Assembly: GCF_029051645.1 (NCBI RefSeq)
Contig: NZ_JAACFS010000002.1
Location: 124,001 to 188,000, forward strand
Origin: Bradyrhizobium sp. CSA112
Lineage (GTDB): Bacteria; Pseudomonadota; Alphaproteobacteria; Rhizobiales; Xanthobacteraceae
Direction: 5' to 3'
Length of the DNA: 64,000 nt
Shown here: one piece after another, positions 47,066 to 55,959 of the stretch
Position numbering within the stretch: position 1 is the stretch's first letter
How the letters are laid out: each line of letters begins with the position of its first letter
Program-made: the position numbers and the translations under genes
The notes under the pieces: generated by a model
Seen by the model: only the letters and a program-made list of their open reading frames with translations
The model's database searches: none
What the model was told of the DNA's origin: nothing

Positions 47066-47112
47066 CCGCGTCCGCACAAGCGCGGAAAGCCGAGCAGTAG
47101 CCGCTTTGCTCC

Positions 47113-47430
47113 TCAACCCTGCAACCCAACAAATCCACGCAGCTTTTTGACCGTTTCGTCGGCGTCCTTGGCTTCCTCGGTCGTGAGAACCGTGATCTCG
47201 CCGGTACGCCGGTGCAACACGCTGTGATGGATTGGCGCGCCTGACAGGCCGTCGACGTCCGACTTCACCGCGATGTCGTCGATGTCGTCGAGCGCGAACT
47301 CGACGGGTTTCTTTTTCCACAGCAGCATTTTTTGCTGCAGCGTTGCCTTGCCGAACTCCTTGTCGAGCGTCAGCGTCGTCGAGCCAGCTTTCAAAGTGAG
47401 CTTGCGTGGGGTTTCTTCGATATGAGTCAT
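47113..47430 (-). CDS. Small hypothetical protein
   Basis: 105 residues from the ATG at 47430. No signal peptide. Alternating beta-strand-like segments (KLTLKAGSTTLTLDKEFGKA, TLQQKMLLWKKKPVEFALDD) then a helical tail ending TVKKLRGFVGLQG. The pattern could be PH-like, but I cannot name a family. It is divergent from the sulfite oxidase gene. Confidence 0.6.
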   Translation of the reverse strand: MTHIEETPRKLTLKAGSTTLTLDKEFGKATLQQKMLLWKKKPVEFALDDIDDIAVKSDVDGLSGAPIHHSVLHRRTGEITVLTTEEAKDADETVKKLRGFVGLQG

Positions 47431-47713
47431 GGGCAGGTCCCCTGTCGGTTCCCTTTCACATGCCGATTGTCCGGTAACTCTAATCCAAAACACGGCGACC
47501 GAACAGGCTGGACGGCGCGGGCGGATGCCGCACCGGTTGCGGTTCGCTGCGCCGCGGCAGGCCCGCGTCGGGCAGCCTGTCGGCGCGGTCGCCGTTGCGG
47601 CCTCTGGCGGTCTTGCGGCACGGCCACGAAACGCAAATACTCCTTGTAAGTTGGGCTTCCGGTGGGAAGCCCGGCCAAGAAAGCCCCGGGAGCGGGTAAC
47701 AGGAGCAAACACC

Positions 47714-49033
47714 ATGGAGCGGGGAACCAGGCCCAATGCGGCCGACGGCAACAATTTCAGTACCAGCCGGCGCAGACTTCTAGCCAGCTCAGGCCTGGCT
47801 GCCATAGGCGCCGTCATGGGAGGCGCCATGCCACTCACTCGCAACGGCGCGGGCATTCCCCAAGCCCACGCACAGGCCGCTCCGCCCGCCGCGCCCCCGT
47901 CGGCTGCCGCGCCCGCCGCCGGCAAGGGCCCGCAGCACCTGAAATATCCAGGAAAGCACGAAGGGCTCGTCGTGCTCGGCGAGAAGCCACTGGTCGCCGA
48001 GACGCCGGAAAGCCTGCTCGATGACGACACCACGCCGATCGACAAATTCTACATTCGCAACAACGGGCAGATACCCGAGGAGACGAAGAATCCCGACGCC
48101 TGGAAAATCACCATCGATGGCGAGGTCAACAACAAGGTCGAGATCACGCTCGGCGAATTGAAATCGAAATACAAGGCGGTGACGCGGCGCATGGTGCTGG
48201 AGTGCGGCGGCAACGGCCGCGCGGGGTTCTCGCCGCCGGCGCGCGGCAACCAGTGGGGCAATGGCGGCGCGGGCTGCGCGGAATGGACCGGCGTGCCGCT
48301 CGCCGACCTGCTCAAGAAGGCCGGCCTGAAGCCATCAGCGAAATACACCGCACATTATGCGGCCGATCTGCATCTGTCGGGTGATCCGAGCAAGCCGAGC
48401 ATCTCGCGCGGCGTGCGACTGGAGAAAGCGATGGATCCGAACACGATGATCGTATGGGCCATGAACGGCCAGCCGCTGCCGAACATCCATGGCGGGCCGG
48501 TGCGGCTGGTCGTGCCGGGCTGGTCGGGCTCGGCGTCGCAGAAATGGCTGACGCGCATCACCATCCGCGATCGCGAGCACGACGGCCCCGGCATGACGGA
48601 ATTTTCCTATCGCACGCCGATCAAGCCGATGGTGCCCGGCGGCAAGGGCGATCCGGCGAACTTCCGCATCCTGGAATCGATGCCGGTGCGCTCGATCATC
48701 ACCAACCCCGCGAACGGCGCCAAGTTCGCGGCCGGCACCAAGGAGCTGAAACTGCGCGGCGCGTCCTGGGCCGGCGATCTCACCGTCAAGCAGGTGGATG
48801 TCTCGCTCGATTTCGGCGCGAACTGGCAGCGGACCACGCTGGAAAAGCCGAAGAACAAATATGACTGGCAGCGCTGGACCGCGACCGTCAAACTGCCGAC
48901 TGACGGCTATTTCGAGATCTGGGCGCGCGCCACCGATTCCAAGGGCGCGATGCAGCCGCATCTGGCCGGCTTCTGGAATCCGCAAGGCTATGGCGGCAAT
49001 GCCATGCACCGCATTGCCGTGCTGGTCGGATGA
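47714..49033 (+). CDS. sorA: Sulfite dehydrogenase, molybdenum subunit (SorA-type)
   Basis: 439 residues with a Tat signal (STSRRRLLASSGLAAIG, RR near 19-21). The molybdopterin-oxidase fold is shown by MVLECGGNGRAGF, where C164 ligates molybdenum, and by GGPVRLVVPGWSGSASQKWL. A C-terminal dimerisation domain follows (GASWAGDLTVKQVDVSLDFG). It oxidises sulfite to sulfate in the periplasm. The next gene, overlapping by 4 bp, is its cytochrome partner. A Pro/Ala-rich linker (about 54-70) follows the signal. Confidence 0.88.
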   Translation: MERGTRPNAADGNNFSTSRRRLLASSGLAAIGAVMGGAMPLTRNGAGIPQAHAQAAPPAAPPSAAAPAAGKGPQHLKYPGKHEGLVVLGEKPLVAETPESLLDDDTTPIDKFYIRNNGQIPEETKNPDAWKITIDGEVNNKVEITLGELKSKYKAVTRRMVLECGGNGRAGFSPPARGNQWGNGGAGCAEWTGVPLADLLKKAGLKPSAKYTAHYAADLHLSGDPSKPSISRGVRLEKAMDPNTMIVWAMNGQPLPNIHGGPVRLVVPGWSGSASQKWLTRITIRDREHDGPGMTEFSYRTPIKPMVPGGKGDPANFRILESMPVRSIITNPANGAKFAAGTKELKLRGASWAGDLTVKQVDVSLDFGANWQRTTLEKPKNKYDWQRWTATVKLPTDGYFEIWARATDSKGAMQPHLAGFWNPQGYGGNAMHRIAVLVG

Positions 49034-49380
49034 TGCGGCGTTTTGCGTGGCTCGCATTGGCCGGCATGTTCTTGATATCGCCGGCCATGGCACAGACGAG
49101 CTTCACGCCGCGCGACGAAAGCCCGGAGGAATTTGCCGCGGGCACAGGCCGCGATGAAACCTTCTACGCCTGCACCCCCTGTCACGGCTTCAGGCTGGTG
49201 GCGCAGCAGGGCATGACGCGCGCGCAGTGGGAGGATTCGATCAACCTGATGATCCGCCGCCACAACATGCCGCCGCTTGACGACAAGGATCGCGAAAAGG
49301 TCCTGAACTATCTCGAGACGGCCTATCCGCCGCGCGCGCCGGCGGGCAGGGGAGGCTGGGTGAACCCATTTGCCAAGTGA
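49030..49380 (+). CDS. sorB: SorB-type c-type cytochrome subunit
   Basis: 116 residues with a signal peptide (1-21, ending PAMA-QT). The single heme site is CTPCH (C48, C51, H52), and the Met of RRHNMPPL (about 80) is a likely sixth ligand. It should accept electrons from SorA. The ATG overlaps the sorA stop, so translation is coupled. Confidence 0.88.
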   Translation: MMRRFAWLALAGMFLISPAMAQTSFTPRDESPEEFAAGTGRDETFYACTPCHGFRLVAQQGMTRAQWEDSINLMIRRHNMPPLDDKDREKVLNYLETAYPPRAPAGRGGWVNPFAK

Positions 49381-49613
49381 GTGCTCGTGACTCGCGCCCG
49401 GTTCGATGATCTCGAAGCATCAATGATTCGCGCACTGCGGTGACCATGCGTATTTGATGTTGCTGGTATGTGATTGCGCCGGGCATTTTATGCGAGGAGG
49501 TTCAAAATTAATGCACAGTGCGGGCTATTTGATCTCGCATTTGCTGGCACCAATACCTATCTGTCGATCAGGAAGGAATTCGCCCAGGGACAACTCCGAT
49601 AAAGGAGCCATCC

Positions 49614-49826
49614 ATGGCGAACATACTCACCACTGGGGCCGCGTATTCTGCCCCGATCAGCAAGCCTTCATTTTTAACCCGATTGTTGCGCGTTCAAATC
49701 GAGGCCCGGCAGCGACAGGCTGACCGAGCGGTCGAGCAGTACCTTGCTACCCGCGGGTTCAAACTGACTGACGACGCCGAGCGTCAGATCGAACGCCTGC
49801 TTTCCAACGCGGGACGTCAGCTATGA
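49614..49826 (+). CDS. Small hypothetical protein
   Basis: 70 residues; AAGGAG lies 6 bases before the ATG. The C-terminal half is a basic amphipathic helix region: RVQIEARQRQADRAVEQYLA then DAERQIERLLSNAGRQL. No family recognised. The stop overlaps an ATG that opens a second small frame, which supports both being real. Confidence 0.6.
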   Translation: MANILTTGAAYSAPISKPSFLTRLLRVQIEARQRQADRAVEQYLATRGFKLTDDAERQIERLLSNAGRQL

Positions 49827-49945
49827 TCACACTCATCATCGTGCAGTTGGCCACTAGGCTCGCGCGCTTCGGAGACGAAGCTCTTGCGACGTGGCACGAA
49901 GCTCAGCGACTTCGTCGTCTCCTTCCCGGCCCGACCGAGGAGTAG
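49823..49945 (+). CDS. Small ORF (40 aa) overlapping the preceding stop
   Basis: ATG at 49823 overlaps the TGA of the 70-residue gene (ATGA), and the frame ends at TAG 49943-49945. It encodes 40 residues starting ITLIIVQLATRLARFGDEA, hydrophobic at first and helical later. Coupling to the upstream gene is the main support. Confidence 0.4.
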   Translation: MITLIIVQLATRLARFGDEALATWHEAQRLRRLLPGPTEE

Positions 49946-50089
49946 CGGCCTGGTCGGCGTGAAAAAACGTGTCAAAACGGGAATCCGGAGCTTCGGTTCC
50001 GACTGAACCAGAACCGAAGCTCGCTACGCTCTTGACGCAGCCGCACTCCAAGCCAGAATGGTCGGACGCTAGCGCTGGGAGCCGGTCAG

Positions 50090-50308
50090 ATGAGGTTTTT
50101 GATTACTGCGCAGGATACCGCGGGAAAAGTCACTCTCAACCGGGAGTCAGTGCCGGCTGCGCTGAAAAAAGCCGAGGAACTGATCTCGGACGGTTGCTGG
50201 AACGTCGAGATAATGACGCCCGATGGAGGCACCTATCGCCCGGGCGAGTTCGATGCGTTGAGAGAACGGGTTGGCGCGGCCGGCCCCGATATGTCGCTCA
50301 CCGCCTAG
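50090..50308 (+). CDS. Small hypothetical protein
   Basis: 72 residues from an ATG with GGGAGCC upstream. The pattern MRFLITAQDTAGKVTLNRES then AALKKAEELISDGCWNVEIM and TPDGGTYRPGEFDALRER looks like a compact alpha/beta fold. No name known to me. Confidence 0.6.
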   Translation: MRFLITAQDTAGKVTLNRESVPAALKKAEELISDGCWNVEIMTPDGGTYRPGEFDALRERVGAAGPDMSLTA

Positions 50309-50467
50309 CTGCCGACGCCTATTTTAGGCCTTCAATGTCACCTTTGCGTCGGAAGCTGCTGATCGAATGCGTGTCCGTCAATCAGCCAGCAAGCAAGTCT
50401 GTACGCGATAGCTGCGTAGACTTTTCGCAAGCCGCGCTTTCCCCCATCCCTGCTGTCTCGCCGGAAT

Positions 50468-50698
50468 TTACCCCTCAAGCGTAAATCCAACTCTCAACGT
50501 GACCTGATAGTGGCGAACGGCTCCATTCTCGATGTCGCCTCTCGTTTGCATCACTTCGAACCATTTCATGTCGCGAATGGTCTTTGCTGCGCGAGCGAGC
50601 GCATTTTGGATGGCGTCCTCGATGCTCTTTTCGGATGAGCCCACGAGGTCCAGGATCTTGTAAACATGGTCTTTGCTTTCGGCGGCGCGTGTTGGCAT
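50468..50698 (-). CDS. Dodecin family protein
   Basis: 76 residues, standard dodecin size. Conserved features are [40 protein letters not shown] (with the flavin-stacking Trp) and [18 protein letters not shown]. Dodecins form twelve-subunit hollow spheres that bind flavins. GGAG lies 8 bases before the ATG. Confidence 0.88.
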   Translation of the reverse strand: MPTRAAESKDHVYKILDLVGSSEKSIEDAIQNALARAAKTIRDMKWFEVMQTRGDIENGAVRHYQVTLRVGFTLEG

Positions 50699-50833
50699 GG
50701 CGAATCTCCGGGTTATGTCGGTGGCAATCAGAGTATGTGACCGTGAGCCAACGCCATGCCCTCATGCGGGTTCCGATGGGAGGGCTATCGCAGATGACGG
50801 CGGCGAGCTAGCGAGCGCTCAAGTTTCCGCATC

Positions 50834-50921
50834 GTCACGGCCGGGCTTGTCCCGGCCATCCACGTCTTTTCGCACGCACGGAGATTAAGTCGTGGATGCC
50901 CGGGACAAGCCCGGGCATGAC
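50834..50921. repeat. Palindromic element
   Basis: GTCACGGCCGGGCTTGTCCC and GGGACAAGCCCGGGCATGAC are inverted ends, with TCCACG / CGTGGA inner arms. It lies between the dodecin and cyclase-family genes. Confidence 0.7.
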
Positions 50922-50986
50922 GAGTTTGTGGACACATCGAGCTTGTGATCTCCGCAGTCACATTCGCGGAGATCGAAACGCCGCTG

Positions 50987-51940
50987 CTACCGCACTGCGA
51001 TCGGCGACACCGTCGAGCCCGAGCCGCCCTGAATCTTAAGCGGCTGCATCACGAAGGCGAATTCTCCGACGCCCTTTTGCGCGAGCTCATCGAGCTTGAG
51101 GTTCTCCAGGAGATGGATGCCGTTCACCACGAGCGCGATCTGGTGCACCGGAAGCGACAATTGCTTGTCGGGGTTGGGCGCGACCTCGACCGGCCAGTTG
51201 TCGGCGCCGAGCAGCATAGGGTCCTTTGCGGCTAGCCAGAGCGCGGCGGGCACGCCGATGCCCGGGCAGGATTTCACGTAGCGCGGGTTGTCCCTGCCGT
51301 AGAGCTTGCCCCAACCGGTATGGATGATCACGGCATCGCCGGGCTGCAGCGTCAGGTTTTGCTTCTTCAGGGCGCCCTCGAGATCCTCGACCGTGATTTC
51401 GTAATTGTCACCCAGCATTTCGACGCCTTTGAAGCCGGCGACGTCGATCAGGACGCCGCGCGTGAACAGCGTGCCCACGTTATGGATACCGAACTTCTTG
51501 AAGCCGGTGCGATCTGAGTTCTCGTCGACCTTCTGGCAATTGTACCAGCTATTGAGATGGGTCTGGTGTGCAAAGCCGTCGAACTGGGTGCCGACCTGGC
51601 CGAGCTCGGTGATGATGATCTCTTCGTTCGAGCCGCGCATGTTGGAGAACTGGTTCATGAACGTGCGCTTGGCGTGCATGTCGAAGCGCCGCGTTCCGAA
51701 GAACGCCATGCTGGAGCCGAGCACGTGGGCGAGCTCGATCACCTCGCCGGTCTTGATCAGCTTCGCAGCGTTCATCACGGCCGCGGGCTTCTGGTGATTG
51801 GCCGAACCGCGCTCGTCGGCCGCGCCCCATTTCGACGGACAGCGTTGGCTTTCCGCCGGAACGGTCCAGCTTGGTGCTTGCGCGTAAGCGGCGGTGGAAA
51901 ACGCAAGCGTGATCACCGCACCCAATGTGAATGCTTTCAT
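50987..51940 (-). CDS. Exported cyclase-family (PF04199-type) protein
   Basis: 317 residues with signal peptide 1-20 (MKAFTLGAVITLAFSTAAYA). The fold is that of KynB-like cyclases/formamidases: GVLIDVAGFKG, LQPGDAVIIHTGWG and YVKSCPGIGVPAALWL. The usual metal motif HxGTHxDxxxH reads QVGTQFDGFAH here: Q115 and Q119 replace two histidines, while D121 and H125 are kept. Such Gln variants may use a different metal site. Divergent from the TRAP binding protein at 52154, which might bring its substrate. Confidence 0.82.
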   Translation of the reverse strand: MKAFTLGAVITLAFSTAAYAQAPSWTVPAESQRCPSKWGAADERGSANHQKPAAVMNAAKLIKTGEVIELAHVLGSSMAFFGTRRFDMHAKRTFMNQFSNMRGSNEEIIITELGQVGTQFDGFAHQTHLNSWYNCQKVDENSDRTGFKKFGIHNVGTLFTRGVLIDVAGFKGVEMLGDNYEITVEDLEGALKKQNLTLQPGDAVIIHTGWGKLYGRDNPRYVKSCPGIGVPAALWLAAKDPMLLGADNWPVEVAPNPDKQLSLPVHQIALVVNGIHLLENLKLDELAQKGVGEFAFVMQPLKIQGGSGSTVSPIAVR

Positions 51941-52153
51941 CTGTATCCTCCCGAGAGAGGGCGCTCTGGATACGGCACCCCTGGGGCAAATAATGCTGAT
52001 ACGATTGAGGCGGTTTCAAGCGACAATCCGTCAGGTCACGGTGAGGTTGTGCTTCCACGCATGCCTCGAAGTCCGTTATGATGATGTCAAATGGACGCGG
52101 GAGGCCCTTTGCCCCCACGCCAATCGACTTTCATTTTTGGGAGCAAGTACATC

Positions 52154-53242
52154 ATGAAACGCCGTACGTTCCTTAAAGGCGGCGCCGTGGTCGGCGCGAC
52201 GACGCTGGTTGCGGCACCCGCGATCGCGCAAGGCTCGCCCGAGATCAAGTGGCGCCTGACCTCGAGCTTTCCGAAGTCGCTCGATACCATCTTCGGCACG
52301 GCGCAGACCTTTGCGAAATACGTGGCCGATGCCACCGACAACAAGTTTCAGATCCAGACGTTTGCGGCAGGCGAGATCGTGCCCGGCCTGCAGGCGCTCG
52401 ATGCCGTGAGCTCCGCGACCGTGGAGATGGCGCAGACGCCGCTCTATTTCTACATCGGCAAGGAGCCGGCGTTGACTTACGCGACCGGGGCGCCCTTCGG
52501 CATGAACCATCGCCATCAGCATTCCTGGTGGAGTTTTGGCGGCGGCGCCGACCTCTGCAACGAGGCGCTGAAGCCTTTCAAGGTGCACGCGATTCTGTGC
52601 GGCAACTCCGGTACTCAAATGGGCGGCTGGTTCCGCAAGGAGATCAAGACGGCCGACGATCTCAAAGGCCTTAAATTCCGCATCGCGGGCATGGGCGGCC
52701 ATGTGCTCGCAAAGCTCGGCATCGTGCCGCAGCAGATCGCAGGCGGCGAGGTCTATTCAGCGCTCGAGAAGGGATCGATCGACGCCGCGGAGTTCGTCGG
52801 TCCCTATGATGACGAGAAGCTCGGCTTCTACAAAGTGGCGAAGTACTACTACTTCCCCGGCTGGTGGGAAGGCGGCGCCATGCTGCACATGATCGTGAAC
52901 GAAGAGAAGTGGAATGCACTTCCCAAGCAATACCAGGCGATCCTCAATCAGGCCGGCTCGGCAGCGGGCGCGTGGATGATCGAAAAATATGACAGCGTCA
53001 ATCCTGCCGCCCTGAAGCGGCTGGTCGCGGGTGGGGCCGAGCTGCGCGCCTTCCCGCAACCGGTCATGGAGGCCTGCTACAAAGCGACCCAAGACCATCT
53101 GAACGAGATCGCCGAAAAGAGCGCGCTGTTCAAGAAGACAAAAGAGAGCCACGACGCGTACATGAAGGAAGTGCTGTTCTACACGCAGATCGCGGAAAAC
53201 TATTACGATAACTTCCTGCTCGGCAAAATGCGCAAGGGCTGA
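52154..53242 (+). CDS. TRAP transporter substrate-binding protein (DctP family)
   Basis: 362 residues. Twin-arginine signal MKRRTFLKGGAVVGATTLVA, cleaved after IAQ. The DctP core includes WRLTSSFPKSLDTIFGTAQT, ADDLKGLKFRIAGMGG and WEGGAMLHMIVNEEKWNALP. It binds an organic acid for a TRAP transporter. No DctQ or DctM gene is adjacent, so the membrane part is elsewhere or the protein acts with another permease. Confidence 0.9.
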   Translation: MKRRTFLKGGAVVGATTLVAAPAIAQGSPEIKWRLTSSFPKSLDTIFGTAQTFAKYVADATDNKFQIQTFAAGEIVPGLQALDAVSSATVEMAQTPLYFYIGKEPALTYATGAPFGMNHRHQHSWWSFGGGADLCNEALKPFKVHAILCGNSGTQMGGWFRKEIKTADDLKGLKFRIAGMGGHVLAKLGIVPQQIAGGEVYSALEKGSIDAAEFVGPYDDEKLGFYKVAKYYYFPGWWEGGAMLHMIVNEEKWNALPKQYQAILNQAGSAAGAWMIEKYDSVNPAALKRLVAGGAELRAFPQPVMEACYKATQDHLNEIAEKSALFKKTKESHDAYMKEVLFYTQIAENYYDNFLLGKMRKG

Positions 53243-53260
53243 GGGCGCCTGGGAGCACGT

Positions 53261-53345
53261 TAGCCCGGATGGAGCGAAGCGCAATCCGGGGAACGGTATC
53301 GCGAGAGGATATGATCCCGGGTTGCGCTGCGCTCCACCCGGGCTA
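53261..53345. repeat. Palindromic element
   Basis: TAGCCCGGATGGAGCGAAGC and GCGCTCCACCCGGGCTA are inverted ends, with internal GCAATCCGGG and CCCGGGTTGC arms, giving a long hairpin 18 bp after the TRAP gene stop. Confidence 0.75.
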
Positions 53346-54165
53346 CTCGGTCATCGGCGCGCTCGTGCAAATCCGAAGCCGCGGGCAGGGACACCGGCGC
53401 GGACAATCGCGCTGCGCGAAAAATCTAATTTGTTGAACGGATTCAATCTGATTTGGGCCGTCCAGTTATCGTTGCAAAAATATAGTTCTTCCCTTTCACC
53501 CCAAATCAGTGGCTCTTTCCGCCCTGTCCCGCCTCGGCAAGAGGGGCGTATCGCGATCGTCACGAACGCGAGGCGGGATGCGGTGGACGCAGCAGCGTCA
53601 GGCGCGAGGCGTGATCGCAGGGCGGGATTTCCCGTGAGCGAGCATAGCGCGCAGGACGTACGGCGCTGACGCGTACGGCAAAACCGTGTGGTCCTGACAC
53701 CCGTGGCTGGTGCCAAGCTGCCGGTGGCGAATTTGATCCAACCGGATCGATTTGGCCATCAAGCCGGCAGCGATGGAGGCAAGACGAATTCGTCTCCAGG
53801 GAGAGCACGGCATAAGCCGTCAACCCATTGCGCAGGGAATGCCGGAGTGCTCCGGCTGTACCTGTATGCTCGTGTGCGCATCTCTCTGCATATTTGCACA
53901 CGAGACCGCGGGTGCAGCAAGCACCCGGCATTCCCTGCTCCCTCTGTTTGAGGGAAAGGAATTTCAGCAAACCTCGGGCGCAGCGAGCGTCGCGAGAACG
54001 CGAATGCACACCCAACTGTCGTCGCCCGCCTTGTGCGCAATTGCGCACTGGGGCGGGTGACCCAGCATTCCAGAGACGTCAATGTTTGAACCGATAGACT
54101 GCGGCGTACTGGATACCCCGCCTTCGCGGGGTATGACAGTCGTCGTGGCGCTTCGGTATTTCACC
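53346..54165. other. Non-coding block with palindromes, no supported gene
   Basis: About 820 bp. No frame has a binding site, conserved motif or plausible start. The sequence is a mosaic: GACAGGCG/GGCGGGAT type segments, CGCGAGGCGTGATCGCAGGG, and short hairpins such as GGGTGCAGCAAGCACCC and GGATACCCCGCCTTCGCGGGG (54111-54131). I recall similar text in Bradyrhizobium intergenic regions, which suggests a dispersed repeat, but copy number is not testable here. Confidence 0.45.
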
Positions 54166-54278
54166 GTCATTGCGAGCGAAGCGAAGCAATCCATTTCGCG
54201 GCTTGCGGAGACGTGGATTGCTTCGTCGCTTCAGCGCAAAATTGCTTTGCAATTTTGTCGCGAGCTCCTCGCAATGAC
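54166..54278. repeat. Palindromic element (TCATTGCGAGCGAAGCG family)
   Basis: GTCATTGCGAGCGAAGCGAA at the left and CTCCTCGCAATGAC at the right, with GCAATCC and GGATTGC inner arms; an inner TTTTGCAATTTT-type insert makes it longer than 60454-60535. It lies upstream of the tetR operator. Confidence 0.75.
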
Positions 54279-54432
54279 GGAGATAGGCCGCCGCGTGCTG
54301 GATACCCCGCATGTGTGGGGTAGACGTGCCTTTGGCGAGGTCCAAATCCTGCCCGCCGGCAGCCGGACCGGGGATCTCACCGACATCAGTCACGGCCATG
54401 TGAAAGTCCCGGCTTTAGTTCGAAATTGACAA

Positions 54433-54450
54433 TGACTGACCAGTCAGTCA
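54433..54450. promoter_or_regulatory. TetR operator for the efflux operon
   Basis: TGACTGA (54433-54439) and TCAGTCA (54444-54450) are perfect inverted arms around CCAG. This TGACTGACCAGTCAGTCA-type palindrome is known from TetR/AcrR autoregulation in proteobacteria. It ends 10 bp before the tetR start, where bound protein would block transcription of the whole operon. Confidence 0.75.
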
Positions 54451-54460
54451 TAAATGATTC

Positions 54461-55177
54461 ATGACAAAGGAAGCCGCCAAAAGCGCCCGGAAATCCGTTC
54501 CCAAACCGGCCAGCCGCCGGACGGGGGCGAGGGCATCGGCGGCGGGATCGAGCCCGTCGCCCAAGTCGGCCTCCAACCGCGCCGAGCGTGCCGCCGAGCG
54601 GCGCGGGGCCATCATCGAGGCGGCGATGGACGAGTTCATCGCGCGCGGATTTGCGGCGACGCGGCTCGACGATATCGCCAAGCGCGCCGGCGTCGCCAAG
54701 GGAACGATCTATCTGCACTTCAAGGACAAGGGATCGATGTTTGAGGAATTGATCCGGACCGCGATCGTGCCGCTGGTGACCCGCCTGTGGGCGACGCCGC
54801 CGCAGCCCGGAGCTTCGGTGCGCGACATGGTTGAGGGTTTCGCCAAAACTTTCATCGAGGAGGTGGCGACCACGCGGCGCGGCGACCTTGTGCGGCTGAT
54901 CGTTGCCGAGGGGCCGCGATTCCCTGAAGTGGCCGACTTCTACTATCGCGAAGTGGTGTCGCGCGGGCTGGCCGGCATGCGCGCCCTGATCGAACTCGGC
55001 ATCGCGCGCGGCGAGATCCGGCAGACGAACCTTGTGCAGTTTCCGCAGATCGTGGTGGCGCCCGCGCTCATCGCCGTGATCTGGCAGAGCCTTTTCAGCA
55101 AACACGCGCCACTGGACGCCCTCGAAATGTTTCGGGTGCATCTCGATCTGATTTTTGGCGAACGGAGAACGACATGA
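54461..55177 (+). CDS. TetR/AcrR family regulator of an ABC efflux operon
   Basis: 238 residues. An N-terminal basic, disordered tail of about 45 residues (Lys/Arg/Ser-rich) precedes the HTH, in which DIAKRAGVAKGTIYLHFKDK is unmistakable. The C-terminal half is the ligand pocket (RRGDLVRLIVAEGPRFPEVA). The palindrome at 54433-54450 next to the start suggests autorepression. It overlaps the next gene by 4 bp, so regulator and transporter are co-translated. Confidence 0.9.
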   Translation: MTKEAAKSARKSVPKPASRRTGARASAAGSSPSPKSASNRAERAAERRGAIIEAAMDEFIARGFAATRLDDIAKRAGVAKGTIYLHFKDKGSMFEELIRTAIVPLVTRLWATPPQPGASVRDMVEGFAKTFIEEVATTRRGDLVRLIVAEGPRFPEVADFYYREVVSRGLAGMRALIELGIARGEIRQTNLVQFPQIVVAPALIAVIWQSLFSKHAPLDALEMFRVHLDLIFGERRTT

Positions 55178-55959
55178 CTTCGTCGCGAAGGATAGCGGTC
55201 CTGGCCGCGCTGGCGCTCGCCGCCGTGCTCACGGGCTGCAATGAGCGCAGGGATCCCGGCTTTCAGGGCTGGGTAGAGGCCGACATGATCTTCGTCAGCC
55301 CTGACGAAAGCGGTCGTGTGACAAAACTCAATGTGCGCGAGGGCGACGAGGTCAAGCCCGGCGATCACCTCTATTCGGTCGATGACGATTTGCAACTGGC
55401 GGACCTCAATCAGAACAAGGCAACGCTCGCCAATGCGCAGCAGACGTTTGATCGCGCGGCATCGCTGAGCAAGACCGGATCCGGCACGCAGGCGAACCTC
55501 GATTCCGCGACCTCGGCGTTGCGCGTGGCGGAAGCCCGCGTCAACACGTCCCAGACGCGGCTGGCGCGGCGGCGGGGCTTTGCGCCGGTCGGGGGCACCA
55601 TCCAGCAGATCTATTTCCGTGAGGGCGAAATGGTGCAGGCGCAGCGGCCGGTCCTGTCGATCATGCCGCCCGGCAACATGAAGATCCGCTTCTTCGTGCC
55701 GGAAACGGAATTGCCGAAGCTTGCAATCGGCGACGAGGTAAAGGTCACCTGTGACAATTGCGCGCCCGATCTCACCGCGAAAATCTACTTCATCGCGACG
55801 ACGGCGGAATACACCCCGCCGGTTATCTACAGCCTCGATGAGCGCAACAAGCTGGTTTACCTGATCCAGGCGCGGCCGAGCCGGCCCGACGTCTTGCGCG
55901 TCGGCCAGCCGATCAGCGTGTTTCTCCATCCCCGAACACCAGTGGCGGACAAGCGATGA
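55174..55959 (+). CDS. Membrane fusion lipoprotein (HlyD/YbhG type)
   Basis: 261 residues. Lipobox LTGC with the lipidated Cys at 22. The barrel halves are VSPDESGRVTKLNVREGDEV and IQQIYFREGEMVQAQRPVLS, joined by a short coiled coil (about 85-130). It links the inner-membrane ABC pair to an outer-membrane channel. ATG overlaps the tetR stop; the stop overlaps the ATPase start. Confidence 0.88.
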   Translation: MTSSRRIAVLAALALAAVLTGCNERRDPGFQGWVEADMIFVSPDESGRVTKLNVREGDEVKPGDHLYSVDDDLQLADLNQNKATLANAQQTFDRAASLSKTGSGTQANLDSATSALRVAEARVNTSQTRLARRRGFAPVGGTIQQIYFREGEMVQAQRPVLSIMPPGNMKIRFFVPETELPKLAIGDEVKVTCDNCAPDLTAKIYFIATTAEYTPPVIYSLDERNKLVYLIQARPSRPDVLRVGQPISVFLHPRTPVADKR

